64,000 bases of DNA from assembly GCF_001315015.1 (NCBI RefSeq), contig NZ_CP012914.1:2941727-3005726 (forward strand). Reading direction: 5' to 3'. This stretch comes from Azospirillum brasilense. GTDB lineage: Bacteria; Pseudomonadota; Alphaproteobacteria; Azospirillales; Azospirillaceae. A model generated the notes under the pieces. That model ran no database searches. It was not told the DNA's origin and worked only from the letters and a program-made list of their open reading frames with translations. Shown here in pieces: positions 38,855 to 50,111 of the stretch (position 1 is the first letter of the stretch; each line of letters starts with the position of its first letter). The position numbers and the translations under genes are program-made.

Positions 38855-38961
38855 GGCATCCTCCCCTGATCCTGTGCCCCTGATCCTGTGTCGGCACTTT
38901 AGGCCGAAGCGCCGGCGAATCCAGCCTTGATCGCGGCCCGCATAGCCACCATGGTCCAGCG

Positions 38962-39846
38962 ATGATCGTTTCCGCCAGCTACAAGACGGACATCCCCGCC
39001 TTCTACGGACGCTGGTTCCTGAACCGGCTGGAGGCCGGATACTGCCGCATGGTCAACCCCTATGGCGGCCAGACCTACCGGATCGGCCTGACCCGCGCGG
39101 AGGTCGACGGCTTCGTCTTCTGGACGAAGAATCTCGGCCCCTTCCTGCCGGCGCTGGAGGAGGTGTCGAGGCGCGGCTTTCCCTTCGTCGTCCAGTACAG
39201 CGTCACCGGCCTGCCCGCCGCGCTGGAGCGCTCCGTCCCCGACGCGGAGCGCGCAGTGGAACACATGACCCGGCTGCGCGACCGCTGGGGCCCGCGCGCC
39301 GCCGTCTGGCGCTACGACCCCATCGTGAAAACAGAGGCCATGCCGCCGTCCTGGCACCGCGAGACCTTCGCCCGGCTGGCTGGCCGGATGCGCGGCCTGA
39401 CCGACGAGGCGGTGGTGTCCTTCCTCCAGCCCTACCGCAAGACGGCGCGCAACCTGGACGCCGCCGGTGTGCCATGGCGCGACCCGGACGCGGAGGAGAA
39501 GCGCGCCCTGCTGGCCGATCTGGCCGGCATCGCCGCGGAGCACGGCATGGCTCTGACGCTGTGCACCCAGCCGGAACTGGCCGGTGTTCCCGGCACGGCG
39601 CCGGCCCGCTGCGTCGACGCGCAACGGCTGTCCGACGTCGCCGGGCGGCCTGTCGCGGCCAGGGAGAAGGGCAACCGCCCCGGCTGCCTGTGCGCGGAAA
39701 GCCGCGACATCGGGGATTACGACACCTGCCCGCACGGCTGCGTCTACTGTTATGCCGTCGCCAACCGCGCCACGGCGCAACGGCGCTTCGCCGCCCACGA
39801 CCCAGCGGGGGAATTCCTGTTCCCAAGGGCGCCGGCCACGTCGTGA
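38962..39846 (+). CDS. DUF1848 protein, Fe-S / radical-SAM-like
   Basis: A 294-residue protein of the DUF1848 family. It opens MIVSASYKTDIPAFYGRWFL, with VDGFVFWTKNLGPFLPALEE following. The C-terminal cysteine cluster is RPGCLCAESRDIG and then YDTCPHGCVYCYAVANR. The CPHGCVYCYA stretch is typical and suggests an iron-sulfur cluster like that of SPL-type radical SAM enzymes; the catalytic role is unknown. All motif cysteines are present. It stands alone, with an AT-rich gap after it. Confidence 0.85.
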   Translation: MIVSASYKTDIPAFYGRWFLNRLEAGYCRMVNPYGGQTYRIGLTRAEVDGFVFWTKNLGPFLPALEEVSRRGFPFVVQYSVTGLPAALERSVPDAERAVEHMTRLRDRWGPRAAVWRYDPIVKTEAMPPSWHRETFARLAGRMRGLTDEAVVSFLQPYRKTARNLDAAGVPWRDPDAEEKRALLADLAGIAAEHGMALTLCTQPELAGVPGTAPARCVDAQRLSDVAGRPVAAREKGNRPGCLCAESRDIGDYDTCPHGCVYCYAVANRATAQRRFAAHDPAGEFLFPRAPATS

Positions 39847-40129
39847 CGCCTGGGTGAAACAGTGTTTGATTGATCCCACCCTCTCCTTGATCTTCCGGGG
39901 ATTGATTTATTTATATTTATCCGCCTATATCGTTATGCTTATCAAGCACAACCAAGTATGACTATGGTGTGAATTATAGATCAAATCTTATGACCGCTCA
40001 TAAATTCCAGATTTTTGGAATTCTATTAATTCACACAACAACATTAGTGCTTTTTTTATACCCCTATGGACAATCCGGATTACATTGACAGAATGTGGCA
40101 TCAAGCAACGTTCACAGGGAGCTTTGGCC

Positions 40130-41608
40130 ATGTTCGGCATGTTCACAAAAGACGCGACGATCGCGGCCAAGGTGACGGCAATCAATGCCATGCGTGCGAA
40201 TGTCATGATCGCCGACAATGACCTGACGATTGTCTATATCAATCCGTCTGTTACCGCTCTGCTTCGTGATGCCGAAGAGGATCTGCGCAAGGAGTTGCCG
40301 CGCTTCAACGTGAACACCCTGGTCGGCAGCAAGATCGACGTCTTTCACAAGAATCCGACACACCAGCAGCGCATGCTGAGCGTCCTGACCCGCCCGCACG
40401 GCGCCACCATCCGGGTCGGCAACCACCAGTTCGACCTTCTGGTGTCTCCGCTCATGGAATACGGCAAGCGCATCGGCTTCGTCGTGGAATGGGCCGACGC
40501 CAAGGAGCGGCTGATGAATCTGAACTACGCGTCCCAGATCACGGCGATCCAGCGTTCTCAGGCGGTGATCGAGTTCGATACGGACGGCGTCATCCTGTCC
40601 GCCAACGCGAATTTCCTGAAGCTGTTCGGCTACGATCTGTCCGAGGTGCAGGGCCGGCATCACAGCCAGTTCGTCGAGCCTGAACAACGGACAAGCCAGG
40701 AATACCGCAACTTCTGGGAGTCCCTGCGGCGCGGGCAGTATATGGCCGGCCAGCACCGCCGCGTCGCCAAGGGTGGCCGGCAGCTTTGGATCGAGGGGTC
40801 CTACAACCCGATCCTCGACGCGGCCGGCAAGGTCGTGAAGATCATGAAGATCGCCTCGGACGTCAGCGCGCAGATCAATCTGCTGGGGGACCTCAAGTCC
40901 CTTATCGACGAGAATTTCGGCGAGATCGACCGGGCCATGGATCAGTCCTCCGCGCAGGTGCAATCCGCGGCCGTGGCAGCGGACCAGACCTCCGCCAACG
41001 TGCAGACGGTCGCCGCCAGCGCCGAGGAGTTGGCGGCCTCCATCGCCGAAATCTCGCAGAGCATGGCGAATTCGCGCAGCGCCGCCGACACCGTCTACGA
41101 CAAGGCGAACGCGGTCGGCGCCAACGCCGGGCGCCTGACCGACGCCGCCCAGTCGATGAACAGCATCGTCGGGCTGATCCAGAACATCGCCAGCCAGATC
41201 AATCTTCTGGCGCTGAACGCGACGATCGAGGCGGCGCGCGCCGGCGAGGCGGGCAAGGGCTTCGCCGTCGTGGCGCAGGAGGTCAAGAACCTCGCCAACC
41301 AGGCCGCCAAGGCCACGGATCAGATCACCCGCGAGATCGACATGATCCAGGCGACCTCCGCCGAGGTTGCCGGATCGCTGGACAGCATCCGCAGCGGCAT
41401 CGAGAGCGTGCGCTCCTTCGTCACCGCCACCGCCGCCGCCGTCGAGGAGCAGAGCAGCGTGACCCAGAGCGTGTCCGGCAACATGCAGAGCGCCGCGACC
41501 GCCGTCCAGACCGCCTCGGCGAACATCGCCGGGATCTCCACCGCGGTCGCCCAGATGTCCCAGGCGGTCGAGCGGACGCGCAGCGCCGCCGTCGTGCTGG
41601 TGCGGTGA
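40130..41608 (+). CDS. Cytoplasmic methyl-accepting chemotaxis protein with two PAS domains
   Basis: A 492-residue chemoreceptor with no membrane helix. PAS 1 (about 20-130) contains [23 protein letters not shown] 2 (about 145-260) contains [20 protein letters not shown] and [20 protein letters not shown]. The signalling hairpin follows, with the conserved tip [20 protein letters not shown]. It probably senses redox state or energy inside the cell through a PAS cofactor. I chose ATG 40130, preceded by AGGGAG. The 283-base gap before it is strongly AT-rich with no gene. A cheY-type gene faces it 24 bases downstream. Confidence 0.88.
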   Translation: MFGMFTKDATIAAKVTAINAMRANVMIADNDLTIVYINPSVTALLRDAEEDLRKELPRFNVNTLVGSKIDVFHKNPTHQQRMLSVLTRPHGATIRVGNHQFDLLVSPLMEYGKRIGFVVEWADAKERLMNLNYASQITAIQRSQAVIEFDTDGVILSANANFLKLFGYDLSEVQGRHHSQFVEPEQRTSQEYRNFWESLRRGQYMAGQHRRVAKGGRQLWIEGSYNPILDAAGKVVKIMKIASDVSAQINLLGDLKSLIDENFGEIDRAMDQSSAQVQSAAVAADQTSANVQTVAASAEELAASIAEISQSMANSRSAADTVYDKANAVGANAGRLTDAAQSMNSIVGLIQNIASQINLLALNATIEAARAGEAGKGFAVVAQEVKNLANQAAKATDQITREIDMIQATSAEVAGSLDSIRSGIESVRSFVTATAAAVEEQSSVTQSVSGNMQSAATAVQTASANIAGISTAVAQMSQAVERTRSAAVVLVR

Positions 41609-41632
41609 CCGGCGCCAGCACCGGGTTACGGG

Positions 41633-41998
41633 TTACGGGCAGACCTTCTTCACGGTCTCGACCAGCTTGTCCGGGTTGAAGGGCTTGACCAGCCAGCCGG
41701 TGGCCCCGGCCTCGCGGCCGGCGGTCTTCTTGGCGGGATCGGCCTCGGTGGTCAGCAGCAGCACGGGGGTCGCGCGGTTGAGCGCGCTGCCGCGGATGGC
41801 CCGGGTCAGGGCCAGACCGTCCATGCCCGGCATGTTCAGGTCGGTGATGATGCAGTCGAACTTCTGCCGGTTGACCTCCGCCAGACCGGCGGTGCCGTCC
41901 GCCGCCTCGGTGACGCCGTAGCCGGCGTTGCGCAGCGTGAAGGCGACCATGTCGCGGATGGTCTTGGAGTCGTCGACGGTCAGAATGGTCTTGGCCAC
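41633..41998 (-). CDS. CheY-like single-domain response regulator
   Basis: A 121-residue receiver domain. ILTVDDSKTIRDMVAF supplies the acidic pair, CIITDLNMPGMDGL the phospho-Asp (about residue 52), LLLTTEADPAKK the Thr, and GWLVKPFNPDKL the Lys. No output domain, so it acts by protein contact, as CheY does at the flagellar switch. The NMPGMDG form is common in CheY of Azospirillum-type clusters. It is convergent with the PAS chemoreceptor. Confidence 0.93.
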   Translation of the reverse strand: MAKTILTVDDSKTIRDMVAFTLRNAGYGVTEAADGTAGLAEVNRQKFDCIITDLNMPGMDGLALTRAIRGSALNRATPVLLLTTEADPAKKTAGREAGATGWLVKPFNPDKLVETVKKVCP

Positions 41999-42168
41999 GG
42001 GTCCGGTTCCCTGAATGAGCGGCCGCCCGGAACGGGCAATTCACGGGGCGCCGCGAGACTCCCCGACGCGAATCGGGGCCCCGATGCGAATAGGCGAAGG
42101 ACCAGCCCGGCGCAAGCCCTTCGGTACGCAAAGGATCGCGGGCGGACACTCATCCGGAGACTGCCGGA

Positions 42169-42209
42169 CAAAAAAAGCGGCGCGGCGGGCCATGCCGCCG
42201 CGCCGCCGC
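42169..42209 (-). terminator. Terminator after grpE
   Basis: On the minus strand GCGGCGCGGCGGCATGGCCC and the complementary half GCCGCGCCGC are followed by TTTTTTTG. The stem is about 11 bases. It closes the hrcA-grpE transcript about 80 bases after grpE. The rest of the 41999-42289 gap shows no gene. Confidence 0.85.
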
Positions 42210-42289
42210 AAGAGACGTGCCGCCCGCCGTCCGGAAGGCGGCTGGTCCATCCCTCCAGAGGAGGGTCGGGCTATTCGTCCAAAGGACGG

Positions 42290-42898
42290 TCAGGCTTTCG
42301 TATCGACGTGCTGGCCGCCCATTTCGTGAGGACCGGCCTTGGCGACGCCCACCATGGCCTCGCGCAGCAGGCGGCCGTGGATGGTGTAGCCGGGCTGGAG
42401 CACCTGCACGACCGTGCCGGCCGGCTTGCCGGTGTTCTCGATCTCGAACATCACCTGATGGAAGTTCGGGTCGAACAGTTCGCCGGTCGGGTCGATCTTC
42501 TTGATGCCCGCACGCTCGAAGGCGGAGATGAGCTGGCGCTCCGTCGCCTCCACGCCCACGGAGAGGCCCTTCAGCACCTCGTCGTTCTCGCGGCCCTCGG
42601 CGGGGACGGCCTCCAGCGCGCGGCGCAGGTTGTCGGCCACCGTCACCAGCTCCTTGGCGAAGCTGGACACGGCGAACTTGCTGGCGTCCTCGCGGTCGCG
42701 CTGGGCGCGGCGGCGGGTGTTCTCCACCTCGGCCATCTGGCGCAGGAGCTGGTCCTTCAGGCTGGCGACCTCGGCCTCAAGCTGGGCCACGCGATCCCCG
42801 GCACCGGCGTCCGCGGCCTTGTCCTGGGCGGCCTTGTCCTGGACGGCTTCGGTCTGCTCCATCTCGGCTTCGGCGGGCTTGTTCTGCTCTTCGCTCAT
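42290..42898 (-). CDS. grpE: Nucleotide exchange factor GrpE
   Basis: A 202-residue protein. An acidic N-terminal part is followed by a long coiled coil ([20 protein letters not shown]) and the conserved [20 protein letters not shown] and [16 protein letters not shown]. The beta domain ends with [13 protein letters not shown] and [19 protein letters not shown]. It releases ADP from DnaK. ATG 42898 is the natural start. It lies 79 bases after hrcA in the same direction, the usual hrcA-grpE operon. Confidence 0.96.
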   Translation of the reverse strand: MSEEQNKPAEAEMEQTEAVQDKAAQDKAADAGAGDRVAQLEAEVASLKDQLLRQMAEVENTRRRAQRDREDASKFAVSSFAKELVTVADNLRRALEAVPAEGRENDEVLKGLSVGVEATERQLISAFERAGIKKIDPTGELFDPNFHQVMFEIENTGKPAGTVVQVLQPGYTIHGRLLREAMVGVAKAGPHEMGGQHVDTKA

Positions 42899-42977
42899 GG
42901 CTCTCTCGTTGTCGTCTTGGGTCGTCGTCTGGTGGGGGATGGGTGAAGCATTGCCAAGATCGTCACCCGACAGGGCG

Positions 42978-44018
42978 TCACCCGACAAGGCGGCTGATGA
43001 CCTTGGCTGTATAATCCACAAGCGGGATGATCCGGGCATAATTGATGCGGGTCGGGCCGATCACGCCGATGGCGCCGATCACCTGCTCGCGGCTGTTCTG
43101 GAACGGCGAGATGATGAGCGAACAGCCGGAATGGCCGAACAGCACATTCTCCGCGCCGATGAAGATCTGCACCCCGTCGCCCTTCCCGGTGGCGTCGAGC
43201 AGGCGCAGCATGGTCTCCTTGGTCTCCAGCGCCTCGAACAGGGCGCGCACGCGCTCCAGGTCCGACAGGGCGGTGACGTCCTCCAGCAGCTTCGCCTGGC
43301 CGCGCACGATCAACTGGCCGCTGTTCTGCCCGCCGCTGCCTGCCCAGGTGGCGAGACCGGCGGAGACCACGCGCTGCGACAATTCGTCCAGCTCAGTCTT
43401 CTGGTCCTCGATCTCGCGCAGCACGGCCTGCCGCGCCTCGTCCAGCGTGCGGCCCACCAGCTTCGCGCTGAGGAAGTTCGACACCATCTGCAGCGTCGCG
43501 GCGGGCACGCCGACCGGAACCTCGATGACGCGGTTCTCGACCAGCCCGTCCTCGTTGACCAGCACGACCAGCGCCCGGCCGGGGGCCAGCGACACGAACT
43601 CGATGTGCTTCAGCGGCCGGTCGGTCTTCGGCGCCACCACCAGCCCGGCGCAGTGCGACAGGCCGGACAGCAGGGTGGACGCCTCGCCCAGCACGTCCTG
43701 CAGCGACCGCCCGGAGGAGGCGCATTTGGCCTCGATGGAGCCGCGTTCGTCCTCGCTCAGGCTGCCGATCTCCAGCAGGCCGTTGACGAACAGGCGCAGC
43801 CCCGCCTCGGTCGGGATGCGGCCGGCGGAGGTGTGGGGGGCGTAGAGCAGCCCCTGCTCCTCCAGGTCGGCCATGACGTTGCGGATGGTCGCGGGCGACA
43901 GGGCCATGCCGAGCCTCCGCGAGATCGTGCGCGAGCCCACCGGCTCGCCGGTCGCCACATAGGCGTCGACGATCAGCCGGAAGATCTCGCGGGACCGTTG
44001 GTTCAGCTCGGTGATCAT
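42978..44018 (-). CDS. hrcA: Heat-inducible transcription repressor HrcA
   Basis: A 346-residue protein. An N-terminal winged helix has [20 protein letters not shown] followed by [15 protein letters not shown] and the [13 protein letters not shown] motif. A GAF-like dimer domain ends with [20 protein letters not shown] and [19 protein letters not shown]. HrcA represses CIRCE-controlled chaperone genes. I did not find a CIRCE element in front of dnaK, dnaJ or hrcA-grpE, so its target (perhaps groESL) is elsewhere. A small direct duplication GTCACCCGACA lies just past the stop. Confidence 0.95.
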   Translation of the reverse strand: MITELNQRSREIFRLIVDAYVATGEPVGSRTISRRLGMALSPATIRNVMADLEEQGLLYAPHTSAGRIPTEAGLRLFVNGLLEIGSLSEDERGSIEAKCASSGRSLQDVLGEASTLLSGLSHCAGLVVAPKTDRPLKHIEFVSLAPGRALVVLVNEDGLVENRVIEVPVGVPAATLQMVSNFLSAKLVGRTLDEARQAVLREIEDQKTELDELSQRVVSAGLATWAGSGGQNSGQLIVRGQAKLLEDVTALSDLERVRALFEALETKETMLRLLDATGKGDGVQIFIGAENVLFGHSGCSLIISPFQNSREQVIGAIGVIGPTRINYARIIPLVDYTAKVISRLVG

Positions 44019-44071
44019 GGCGGGGCGGGGACCGGACGATGCTGTTGGGGCGCGGATAAGGGGCGTCCCGA

Positions 44072-44100
44072 ATTTAGGCAGGTGTCCGCTCCGAATCAAC
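44072..44100 (-). promoter_or_regulatory. Sigma-32 promoter of hrcA-grpE
   Basis: On the minus strand GTTG, 18 bases, CCTAAAT, with the end of the spacer again ACCTG. It matches the dnaK promoter in spacing and in the joined word ACCTGCCTA. It ends about 54 bases before the hrcA start, inside the divergent gap with rph. Confidence 0.65.
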
Positions 44101-44183
44101 GTGCGCCCCGGTTGCGCGCTGGACGGCGGGGGCGGCGGACGCTAGCTTGCCGCCGATTTCAACAGATTCGCGGATCATGCCCG

Positions 44184-44903
<720 letters not shown>

Positions 44904-44920
44904 AGGCGCGGTTGCGCATT

Positions 44921-45021
44921 GCCCCCACCCTGACCCTCCCCCGCTGTCGCAGGGGAGGGGAAATCGGCCCTCCCCTGCGACAGCGGGGGAGGGAGGGACC
45001 CGCGAAGCGGGAGGGTGGGGG
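44921..45021. repeat. REP/REPIN-like C-rich inverted repeat, copy C
   Basis: Between rph and rdgB. CCCTCCCCCGCTGTCGCAGG and its inverted partner CCCTCCCCTGCGACAGCGGG form two opposed stem-loops. Outer arms TGCCCCCACCCT and AGGGTGGGGGCA enclose them, with an extra ACCCGCGAAGCGGGA loop inside. Most symmetrical of the three copies. Confidence 0.75.
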
Positions 45022-45050
45022 CAACGGTTTGTGACAGAAGGAACTCCCCC

Positions 45051-45653
45051 ATGACCACGCCTCCCCGCCGCTTCACGGGCGGCACGCTGGTGATCGCCAG
45101 CCACAACAAGGGCAAGGTCCGCGAGATCGCGGCGCTGCTCGGCCCCTATGCCGCCTCCTTCGTGTCCGCGGGCGAACTTGGCCTGCCGGAGCCGGAGGAG
45201 ACGGGCACCACCTTCATTGCGAACGCCGAGCTGAAGGCCCTGGCCGCCGCCAAGGCGGGGCATGTCGCGCTGGCCGACGACAGCGGGATGGTGGTGCCGG
45301 CGCTGAACGGCGACCCCGGCATCTACTCCGCCCGCTGGGCCGGTCCGGAAAAGGACTTCCAGATGGCCATGGGCAAGGTCGAGGACGGGCTGAAGGGCCA
45401 GACCGACCGCAGCGCCTGGTTCGTCTGCGCCCTGTCGCTCGCCTGGCCGGACGGCCATGTCGAGACGGTGGAAGGCCGCTGCCCCGGCACGCTGGTCTGG
45501 CCGCCGCGCGGCGCGCATGGTTTCGGTTACGATCCGATGTTCAAACCGGACGGCCACGACATCACCTTCGGCGAGATGGACCCGGCCCGGAAGCATGAGA
45601 TGAGCCACCGGGCCGACGCCTTCCGCCAGCTTGTCGAGCGATGCTTCAAGTGA
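45051..45653 (+). CDS. rdgB: dITP/XTP pyrophosphatase RdgB
   Basis: A 200-residue HAM1-family enzyme that removes dITP, ITP and XTP from the nucleotide pool. Motifs: [58 protein letters not shown] (catalytic Asp), [10 protein letters not shown] and the C-terminal [16 protein letters not shown] 45051 has a GAAGGAA site. Its last 13 bases overlap hemW, so translation is coupled. Confidence 0.96.
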   Translation: MTTPPRRFTGGTLVIASHNKGKVREIAALLGPYAASFVSAGELGLPEPEETGTTFIANAELKALAAAKAGHVALADDSGMVVPALNGDPGIYSARWAGPEKDFQMAMGKVEDGLKGQTDRSAWFVCALSLAWPDGHVETVEGRCPGTLVWPPRGAHGFGYDPMFKPDGHDITFGEMDPARKHEMSHRADAFRQLVERCFK

Positions 45654-46807
45654 CTCCTGATCCTGGCTTCGGGATCTACATCCACTGGCCCTTCTGCAAG
45701 GCGAAGTGCCCGTACTGCGACTTCAACAGCCACGTCCGCGACCGGGTCGAGCATGACCGCTGGCGCGCCGCGCTGGTGCGGGAGCTGGATCATTACGCGG
45801 ACGCAACACCCGGCCGCCGGGTCACCTCGGTCTTCTTCGGGGGCGGCACGCCGTCGCTGATGGAGCCGGCGACGGTCGGCGCCGTGCTGGAGCGCATCGC
45901 CGCCCGCTGGACGGTCGGCAGCGATTTGGAAGTGTCGCTGGAGGCCAACCCGACCTCGGTCGAGGCCGACAAGTTCCGCGCCTTCCGCGCCGCCGGGGTC
46001 AACCGCCTGTCGATGGGCATCCAGGCGCTGGACGACGCCGCGCTGAAATTCCTCGGCCGCCAGCACAGCGCGGCGGAGGCGACCGGCGCCATCGCGCTGG
46101 CCGCCCGGACCTTCCCCCGCTTCAGCTTCGACCTGATCTACGCTCGCCCCGGCCAGTCCGTGGCGGCGTGGGAGGCGGAGCTGACCCGCGCGCTGGGCCA
46201 CGCGGTCGGCCATCTGTCGGTCTACCAGTTGACCATCGAGGAGGGCACGGCCTTCTTCCCCCTGCACGCGCGGGGCGATCTGGTGCTGCCCGACGAGGAT
46301 CTGGCCGGCGATCTCTACGAGGCGACGCAGAGCCTGCTCGACCGCGCCGGGCTGCCCGCCTACGAGATCTCCAACCACGCCCGCCCCGGCGAGGAGAGCC
46401 GCCACAACCTGACCTACTGGCGCTACGGCGATTACGTCGGCGTCGGTCCCGGCGCCCACGGCCGGCTGACCCTGAACGGCGAGAAATTCGCCACCCGCGC
46501 CCACCGCGCCCCGGAGATCTGGCTGGAGCGGGTCGAGCGCGACGGCCACGGCGCCGCCGCGCCCGAGCCGGTCGCCCGCGAGTCGCGCGGGTCTGAGCTG
46601 CTGATGATGGGGCTGCGCCTGCGCGAGGGGGTGGCCCGCGCCCGGCTGGTCGAGGAGACCGGCCGTGACCTCGACGGGCTGGTCGATCCCGCCGCGCTGG
46701 AGCGTCTGGTGGCCGGCGGTTTCCTGGAAGTCGGCAAAGACACGTTGCGCGCCACGCATGAAGGGCGGCAGCGGTTGAACGCCGTGCTGGGGGCCCTTCT
46801 GGCCTGA
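45641..46807 (+). CDS. hemW: Radical SAM haem chaperone HemW
   Basis: A 388-residue radical SAM protein. The Fe-S motif is [14 protein letters not shown] (CxxxCxxC) near residue 19; [12 protein letters not shown] and [10 protein letters not shown] follow, then [20 protein letters not shown] and [11 protein letters not shown]. The end has a HemN-type C-terminal domain. Cys in the fourth CPYCDF-x position typical of HemN is not expected in HemW. HemW hands haem to respiratory proteins and is often misnamed coproporphyrinogen dehydrogenase. It overlaps rdgB by 13 bases. Confidence 0.93.
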   Translation: MLQVTPDPGFGIYIHWPFCKAKCPYCDFNSHVRDRVEHDRWRAALVRELDHYADATPGRRVTSVFFGGGTPSLMEPATVGAVLERIAARWTVGSDLEVSLEANPTSVEADKFRAFRAAGVNRLSMGIQALDDAALKFLGRQHSAAEATGAIALAARTFPRFSFDLIYARPGQSVAAWEAELTRALGHAVGHLSVYQLTIEEGTAFFPLHARGDLVLPDEDLAGDLYEATQSLLDRAGLPAYEISNHARPGEESRHNLTYWRYGDYVGVGPGAHGRLTLNGEKFATRAHRAPEIWLERVERDGHGAAAPEPVARESRGSELLMMGLRLREGVARARLVEETGRDLDGLVDPAALERLVAGGFLEVGKDTLRATHEGRQRLNAVLGALLA

Positions 46808-46995
46808 CCGCACGAATACCCGGAAACGTGGTGTGACAAAGGCGCCCAGTGCCCGGCGCGCCCCGCATTTTTATACATCCGTTTATAAGTTTCCTGTGAC
46901 TGTCGATCCTTCTTGGAGTCCCGGCAAAGACTAGGGCAAGCAACCGCCGCTTGCCGGGACGCGGGACAGGGCAGACAGTTTCAGGCAGACATCCC

Positions 46996-48687
46996 ATGAC
47001 CCTCACGAAGCTTTCCATTCGGGCCAAGCTGTGGGCGCTCGTCGTCGCGGCTTCGGTCGCATCCTTCGCCATCGCCGGCGCCGGCCTTTATCTCAACTAC
47101 ACTCGTATGCACGCCGACCGGCTGGACACGCTGTACAGCATCGTGGAAACCGGAGTCACCCTGGCCACCGCGCTGGAGGCGGAGGCGGCCGCCGGCAAGA
47201 TCACCCGCGAGGAGGCCCAGGCCCGTTTCAAGGCGGCGGTGGCCGGCATCCGCTACGCCGGCGGCAAGGAGTATCTCTTCGCCCACACCATGGACGGCTA
47301 CGGCTTCGCCCATGTCAACGCCAAGCTGATCGGCGCCGACGTCAAGCCGCTGAAGTCGGCCAACGGCGTCCACATGATCGTGGAGTTCATCCGCATGGTC
47401 CGCGCCACCGGCGACGGCCTGCTGGAATACGACTGGCCGCGCACGGTCGGCGGCAGCGATCTGGCGGTGAAGCTGGGCTATGTCCGCGGCTTCGAACCGT
47501 GGAACATCTTCATCGGCACCGGCATCTTCATCGATGACATCCGGGCCGCCTTCCTGGACCAGCTGCGGACGCTGGCCTTCGTCATCCTGGCGCTGGCGGT
47601 GCCGGCCGTCGGCCTGATCGCCTGGGTCGGTACCGACATCAGCCGGGTGCTGCGCGGGCTGGGCGCCAAGATGCGCTCGCTGGCCGATGGCGACCTGTCC
47701 ACCCGCTTTCCCGAGGCGGAGCGCGGCGACGAGATCGGCGCCATGGCCAAGGCCGTGCTGGTCTTCCAGACCAACGCCCGCGACAAGCAGCGGCTGGAGG
47801 CCGAGCAGGCCGCCTCGGCCCAACGCGCCGGGGAGGAGAAGCGCCGCGCCATGCTGGCGCTGGCCGCCAGCTTCGAACAGAGCATCGGCGCCGTCGTCCG
47901 CACCGTCTCCGACGCGGCGGCGACGATGGAGGAGCGCGCGGCCGAGATGAGCCGCGCCGCCGCCCAGACCGACGAGCTGGCGACCTCGGTCGCCGCGGCG
48001 ACCGAGCAGACCTCCGCCAACGTGCAGACCGTGGCGGCGGCGTCGGAGGAGCTGGCCGGTTCGATCCAGGAGATCAGCCGTCAGGTCGCCGAGTCGTCGC
48101 GCATCGCCGGCGAGGCGGTGACCCTCAGCGGGCGGGCCAACGGCAAGGTCGGCGGGCTGGCCGAGGCGGTGCAGAAGATCGGCGCGGTCGTCCAGCTTAT
48201 CAACGACATCGCCAGCCAGACCAACCTGCTGGCGCTCAACGCGACCATCGAGGCGGCCCGCGCCGGAGAGGCCGGCAAGGGCTTCGCCGTGGTGGCGAGC
48301 GAGGTCAAGGCGCTGGCCAACCAGACCGCCAAGGCCACCGAGGAGATCGCCGCCCAGGTCGCTAACATCCAGACGGTGACCGGCGACGCGGTCGGCGAGA
48401 TCCAGGGCGTGACCCAGGTGATCCTGCGGGTGAACGAGATCGCCACCTCCATCGCCTCCGCGGTCGAGGAGCAGGGGGCGGCGACCCGCGAGATCAGCCG
48501 CAACGTCCAGGAGGCCGCGGGCGGCACGCAGGAGGTGTCGGCCAACATCAGCGGCGTCACCAGTGCGGCGACCCGGAGCGGCGCCACCGCCCGCGACGTT
48601 CTGGAGATGTCGCGCCAGCTCGGCCACCAGCTCGACACGCTGCACCGCGAGGTCGGGGGCTTCCTCCAGCAGCTCCGCGCGGCGTAA
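46996..48687 (+). CDS. Membrane methyl-accepting chemotaxis protein with single Cache domain
   Basis: A 563-residue chemoreceptor. The first membrane helix (about 10-35) precedes a periplasmic sCache_2 domain with [20 protein letters not shown] and [20 protein letters not shown]. The second helix (about 190-212), a HAMP domain ([20 protein letters not shown]) and the signalling hairpin with tip [20 protein letters not shown] follow. sCache_2 receptors usually sense small organic acids. I chose ATG 46996. It lies alone between hemW and folA with a 188-base AT-rich gap before it. Confidence 0.93.
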   Translation: MTLTKLSIRAKLWALVVAASVASFAIAGAGLYLNYTRMHADRLDTLYSIVETGVTLATALEAEAAAGKITREEAQARFKAAVAGIRYAGGKEYLFAHTMDGYGFAHVNAKLIGADVKPLKSANGVHMIVEFIRMVRATGDGLLEYDWPRTVGGSDLAVKLGYVRGFEPWNIFIGTGIFIDDIRAAFLDQLRTLAFVILALAVPAVGLIAWVGTDISRVLRGLGAKMRSLADGDLSTRFPEAERGDEIGAMAKAVLVFQTNARDKQRLEAEQAASAQRAGEEKRRAMLALAASFEQSIGAVVRTVSDAAATMEERAAEMSRAAAQTDELATSVAAATEQTSANVQTVAAASEELAGSIQEISRQVAESSRIAGEAVTLSGRANGKVGGLAEAVQKIGAVVQLINDIASQTNLLALNATIEAARAGEAGKGFAVVASEVKALANQTAKATEEIAAQVANIQTVTGDAVGEIQGVTQVILRVNEIATSIASAVEEQGAATREISRNVQEAAGGTQEVSANISGVTSAATRSGATARDVLEMSRQLGHQLDTLHREVGGFLQQLRAA

Positions 48688-48720
48688 GGTGGGATGAACG
48701 GGACGGGAAAAGGGGTTGGG

Positions 48721-49227
48721 ATGCGCATCAGTCTGGTGGTGGCCGCCGCGCGCAACGGCGTGATCGGCCGCGACGGCACCCTGCCCTGGTCCCTGCCCGG
48801 CGACCTGAAGCGCTTCCGGGAGCTGACCATGGGCAAGCCGGTCCTGATGGGCCGGCGCACTTGGGAGTCGCTGCCCCGCAAGCCCCTGCCCGGCCGCGAC
48901 AATCTGGTGGTCAGCCGAAGCCATCCGGCGGGGGAGCGGGATGGGGCGCGCTGGTTCGGCGGCCTCGACGCGGCGCTGGACTGGTGCCACAGCCGCGGCG
49001 TCCCGGAGGTCGCGGTGATCGGCGGCGCCGAACTGTTCCGCGAAACCCTGCCGCTCGCCGACATCGTCCACCTGACCCGCGTCGAGCGGGATGTGGAGGG
49101 CGACACCGTCATGCCGCCGCTGGGGCCGGAGTGGGTGGAGACGGAGCGCGGCCCGCTGCTGACCGAAAACGGTATGGATTACCGGTACCTGGACCTCGTG
49201 CGGCGCCCCGTCAGCGCTGGGGCGTGA
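48721..49227 (+). CDS. folA: Dihydrofolate reductase
   Basis: A 168-residue protein opening RISLVVAAARNGVIGRDGTL. The active-site loop WSLPGDLKRFRELTMGKPV holds the acidic residue, and VLMGRRTWESLPRKPLPGR and VAVIGGAELFRETLPLAD bind NADPH. It makes tetrahydrofolate for thymidylate and purine synthesis. ATG 48721 is preceded by AAGGGG; ATG 48694 adds nine residues and is less likely. It starts 33 bases after the chemoreceptor stop. Its end overlaps the opposing small gene by 17 bases. Confidence 0.95.
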   Translation: MRISLVVAAARNGVIGRDGTLPWSLPGDLKRFRELTMGKPVLMGRRTWESLPRKPLPGRDNLVVSRSHPAGERDGARWFGGLDAALDWCHSRGVPEVAVIGGAELFRETLPLADIVHLTRVERDVEGDTVMPPLGPEWVETERGPLLTENGMDYRYLDLVRRPVSAGA

Positions 49228-49453
49228 GCGCGACGATCGAAAGCCCGCCCCACAGCAGCGCCAGCCCCATGCTCACAATGGCGTCGAATCGCAAATCCAC
49301 CACCTCCAGATACAAGTGCATCTGGTTCAGGCTCCCAAGCACCCCGAGCGAGGGCTGATAGCCGTTCATTATCGGGAACGCCATGACCGGCATCATCACG
49401 CCCCACACGACCATCAGCCGGCCCAGCAGATAGAATGGATCGAATGGCAGCAT
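49211..49453 (-). CDS. Small membrane protein, unknown
   Basis: An 80-residue reading frame with two hydrophobic segments: LLGRLMVVWGVMMPVMAFPI and AIVSMGLALLWGGLSIVALT. No domain recognised. The composition and codon use look real, and the competing frame on the same strand (49179-49487) has no such pattern. It is convergent with folA, overlapping its 3' end. Confidence 0.5.
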   Translation of the reverse strand: MLPFDPFYLLGRLMVVWGVMMPVMAFPIMNGYQPSLGVLGSLNQMHLYLEVVDLRFDAIVSMGLALLWGGLSIVALTPQR

Positions 49454-49545
49454 GTCTGTCTCCCATGAAGTAAACTGTGCATTTCAATGATTAAAACGAA
49501 TTCTCTTGCGTGGTCAACTGCTCATACCCGGAGGAAAGTCCGGTT

Positions 49546-49884
49546 ATGGATCGGAAACACGCATTTGGGCTGCGGCTTCGGGCAATCCGCAAGGCGCGCG
49601 GTTTGACGCAAGAACAATTTGCCGAATTGCTCGACCGCACGACCGAGGCCGTGTCCAACATGGAACGCGGCGTCAGCCTGCCGAGTGTGGAGACACTGAT
49701 CCGGCTGAGTGAGAACCTGGGCATTCCATTGCGCGAATTGGCCGACGCGCTCGATCCAGCGGTCAATGCCAACAGCAAGCGTGTGGCTTTGGAATCGGCG
49801 CTTTCAGAGCGGGCACGCCAGCTTACGGTTCGTGATCTGGAAATTGCTCTTAAGCAGATCGAGGCATTTCCGAAGGGCGATTAG
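49546..49884 (+). CDS. XRE-family transcriptional regulator
   Basis: A 112-residue protein. Residues about 6-62 are a phage-repressor-type helix-turn-helix: GLRLRAIRKARGLTQEQFAE followed by RTTEAVSNMERGVSLPSVET. The C-terminal helix (LTVRDLEIALKQIEAFPKG) may mediate dimers. ATG 49546 has GGAGGAAA upstream. It marks the start of a visibly AT-richer stretch and may control the two genes that follow or itself. Confidence 0.8.
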   Translation: MDRKHAFGLRLRAIRKARGLTQEQFAELLDRTTEAVSNMERGVSLPSVETLIRLSENLGIPLRELADALDPAVNANSKRVALESALSERARQLTVRDLEIALKQIEAFPKGD

Positions 49885-50111
49885 GCCAACCCGGGACCAA
49901 TCTCTCCCGATATCCGCACATTACCTAATACACATTGCACTGCAGCGTGCAGGGGTGGCGCTAGAGAGCGCTGGTAGTTACACACCGGCTCAACGTCATT
50001 GAAAAAAGATGCGGTTCGGGATTTTTTCAACCTTGCGGATGACAGGATCGGCTCCCATATTCAATCCGTTCATTGTGTTACCCTTTTCACAACCATGCTT
50101 GAGAGCTGAAT

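Noticed and set aside
37449..44183. CIRCE operators upstream of dnaK or hrcA
   Set aside because: I looked for TTAGCACTC-N9-GAGTGCTAA and found no close match; RpoH-type promoters are present instead.
46981..49071. A minus-strand open frame of 696 codons opposite the chemoreceptor and folA
   Set aside because: Low-complexity Gly/Arg/Asp/His composition and no motif; it is the shadow of two genes with clear domains.
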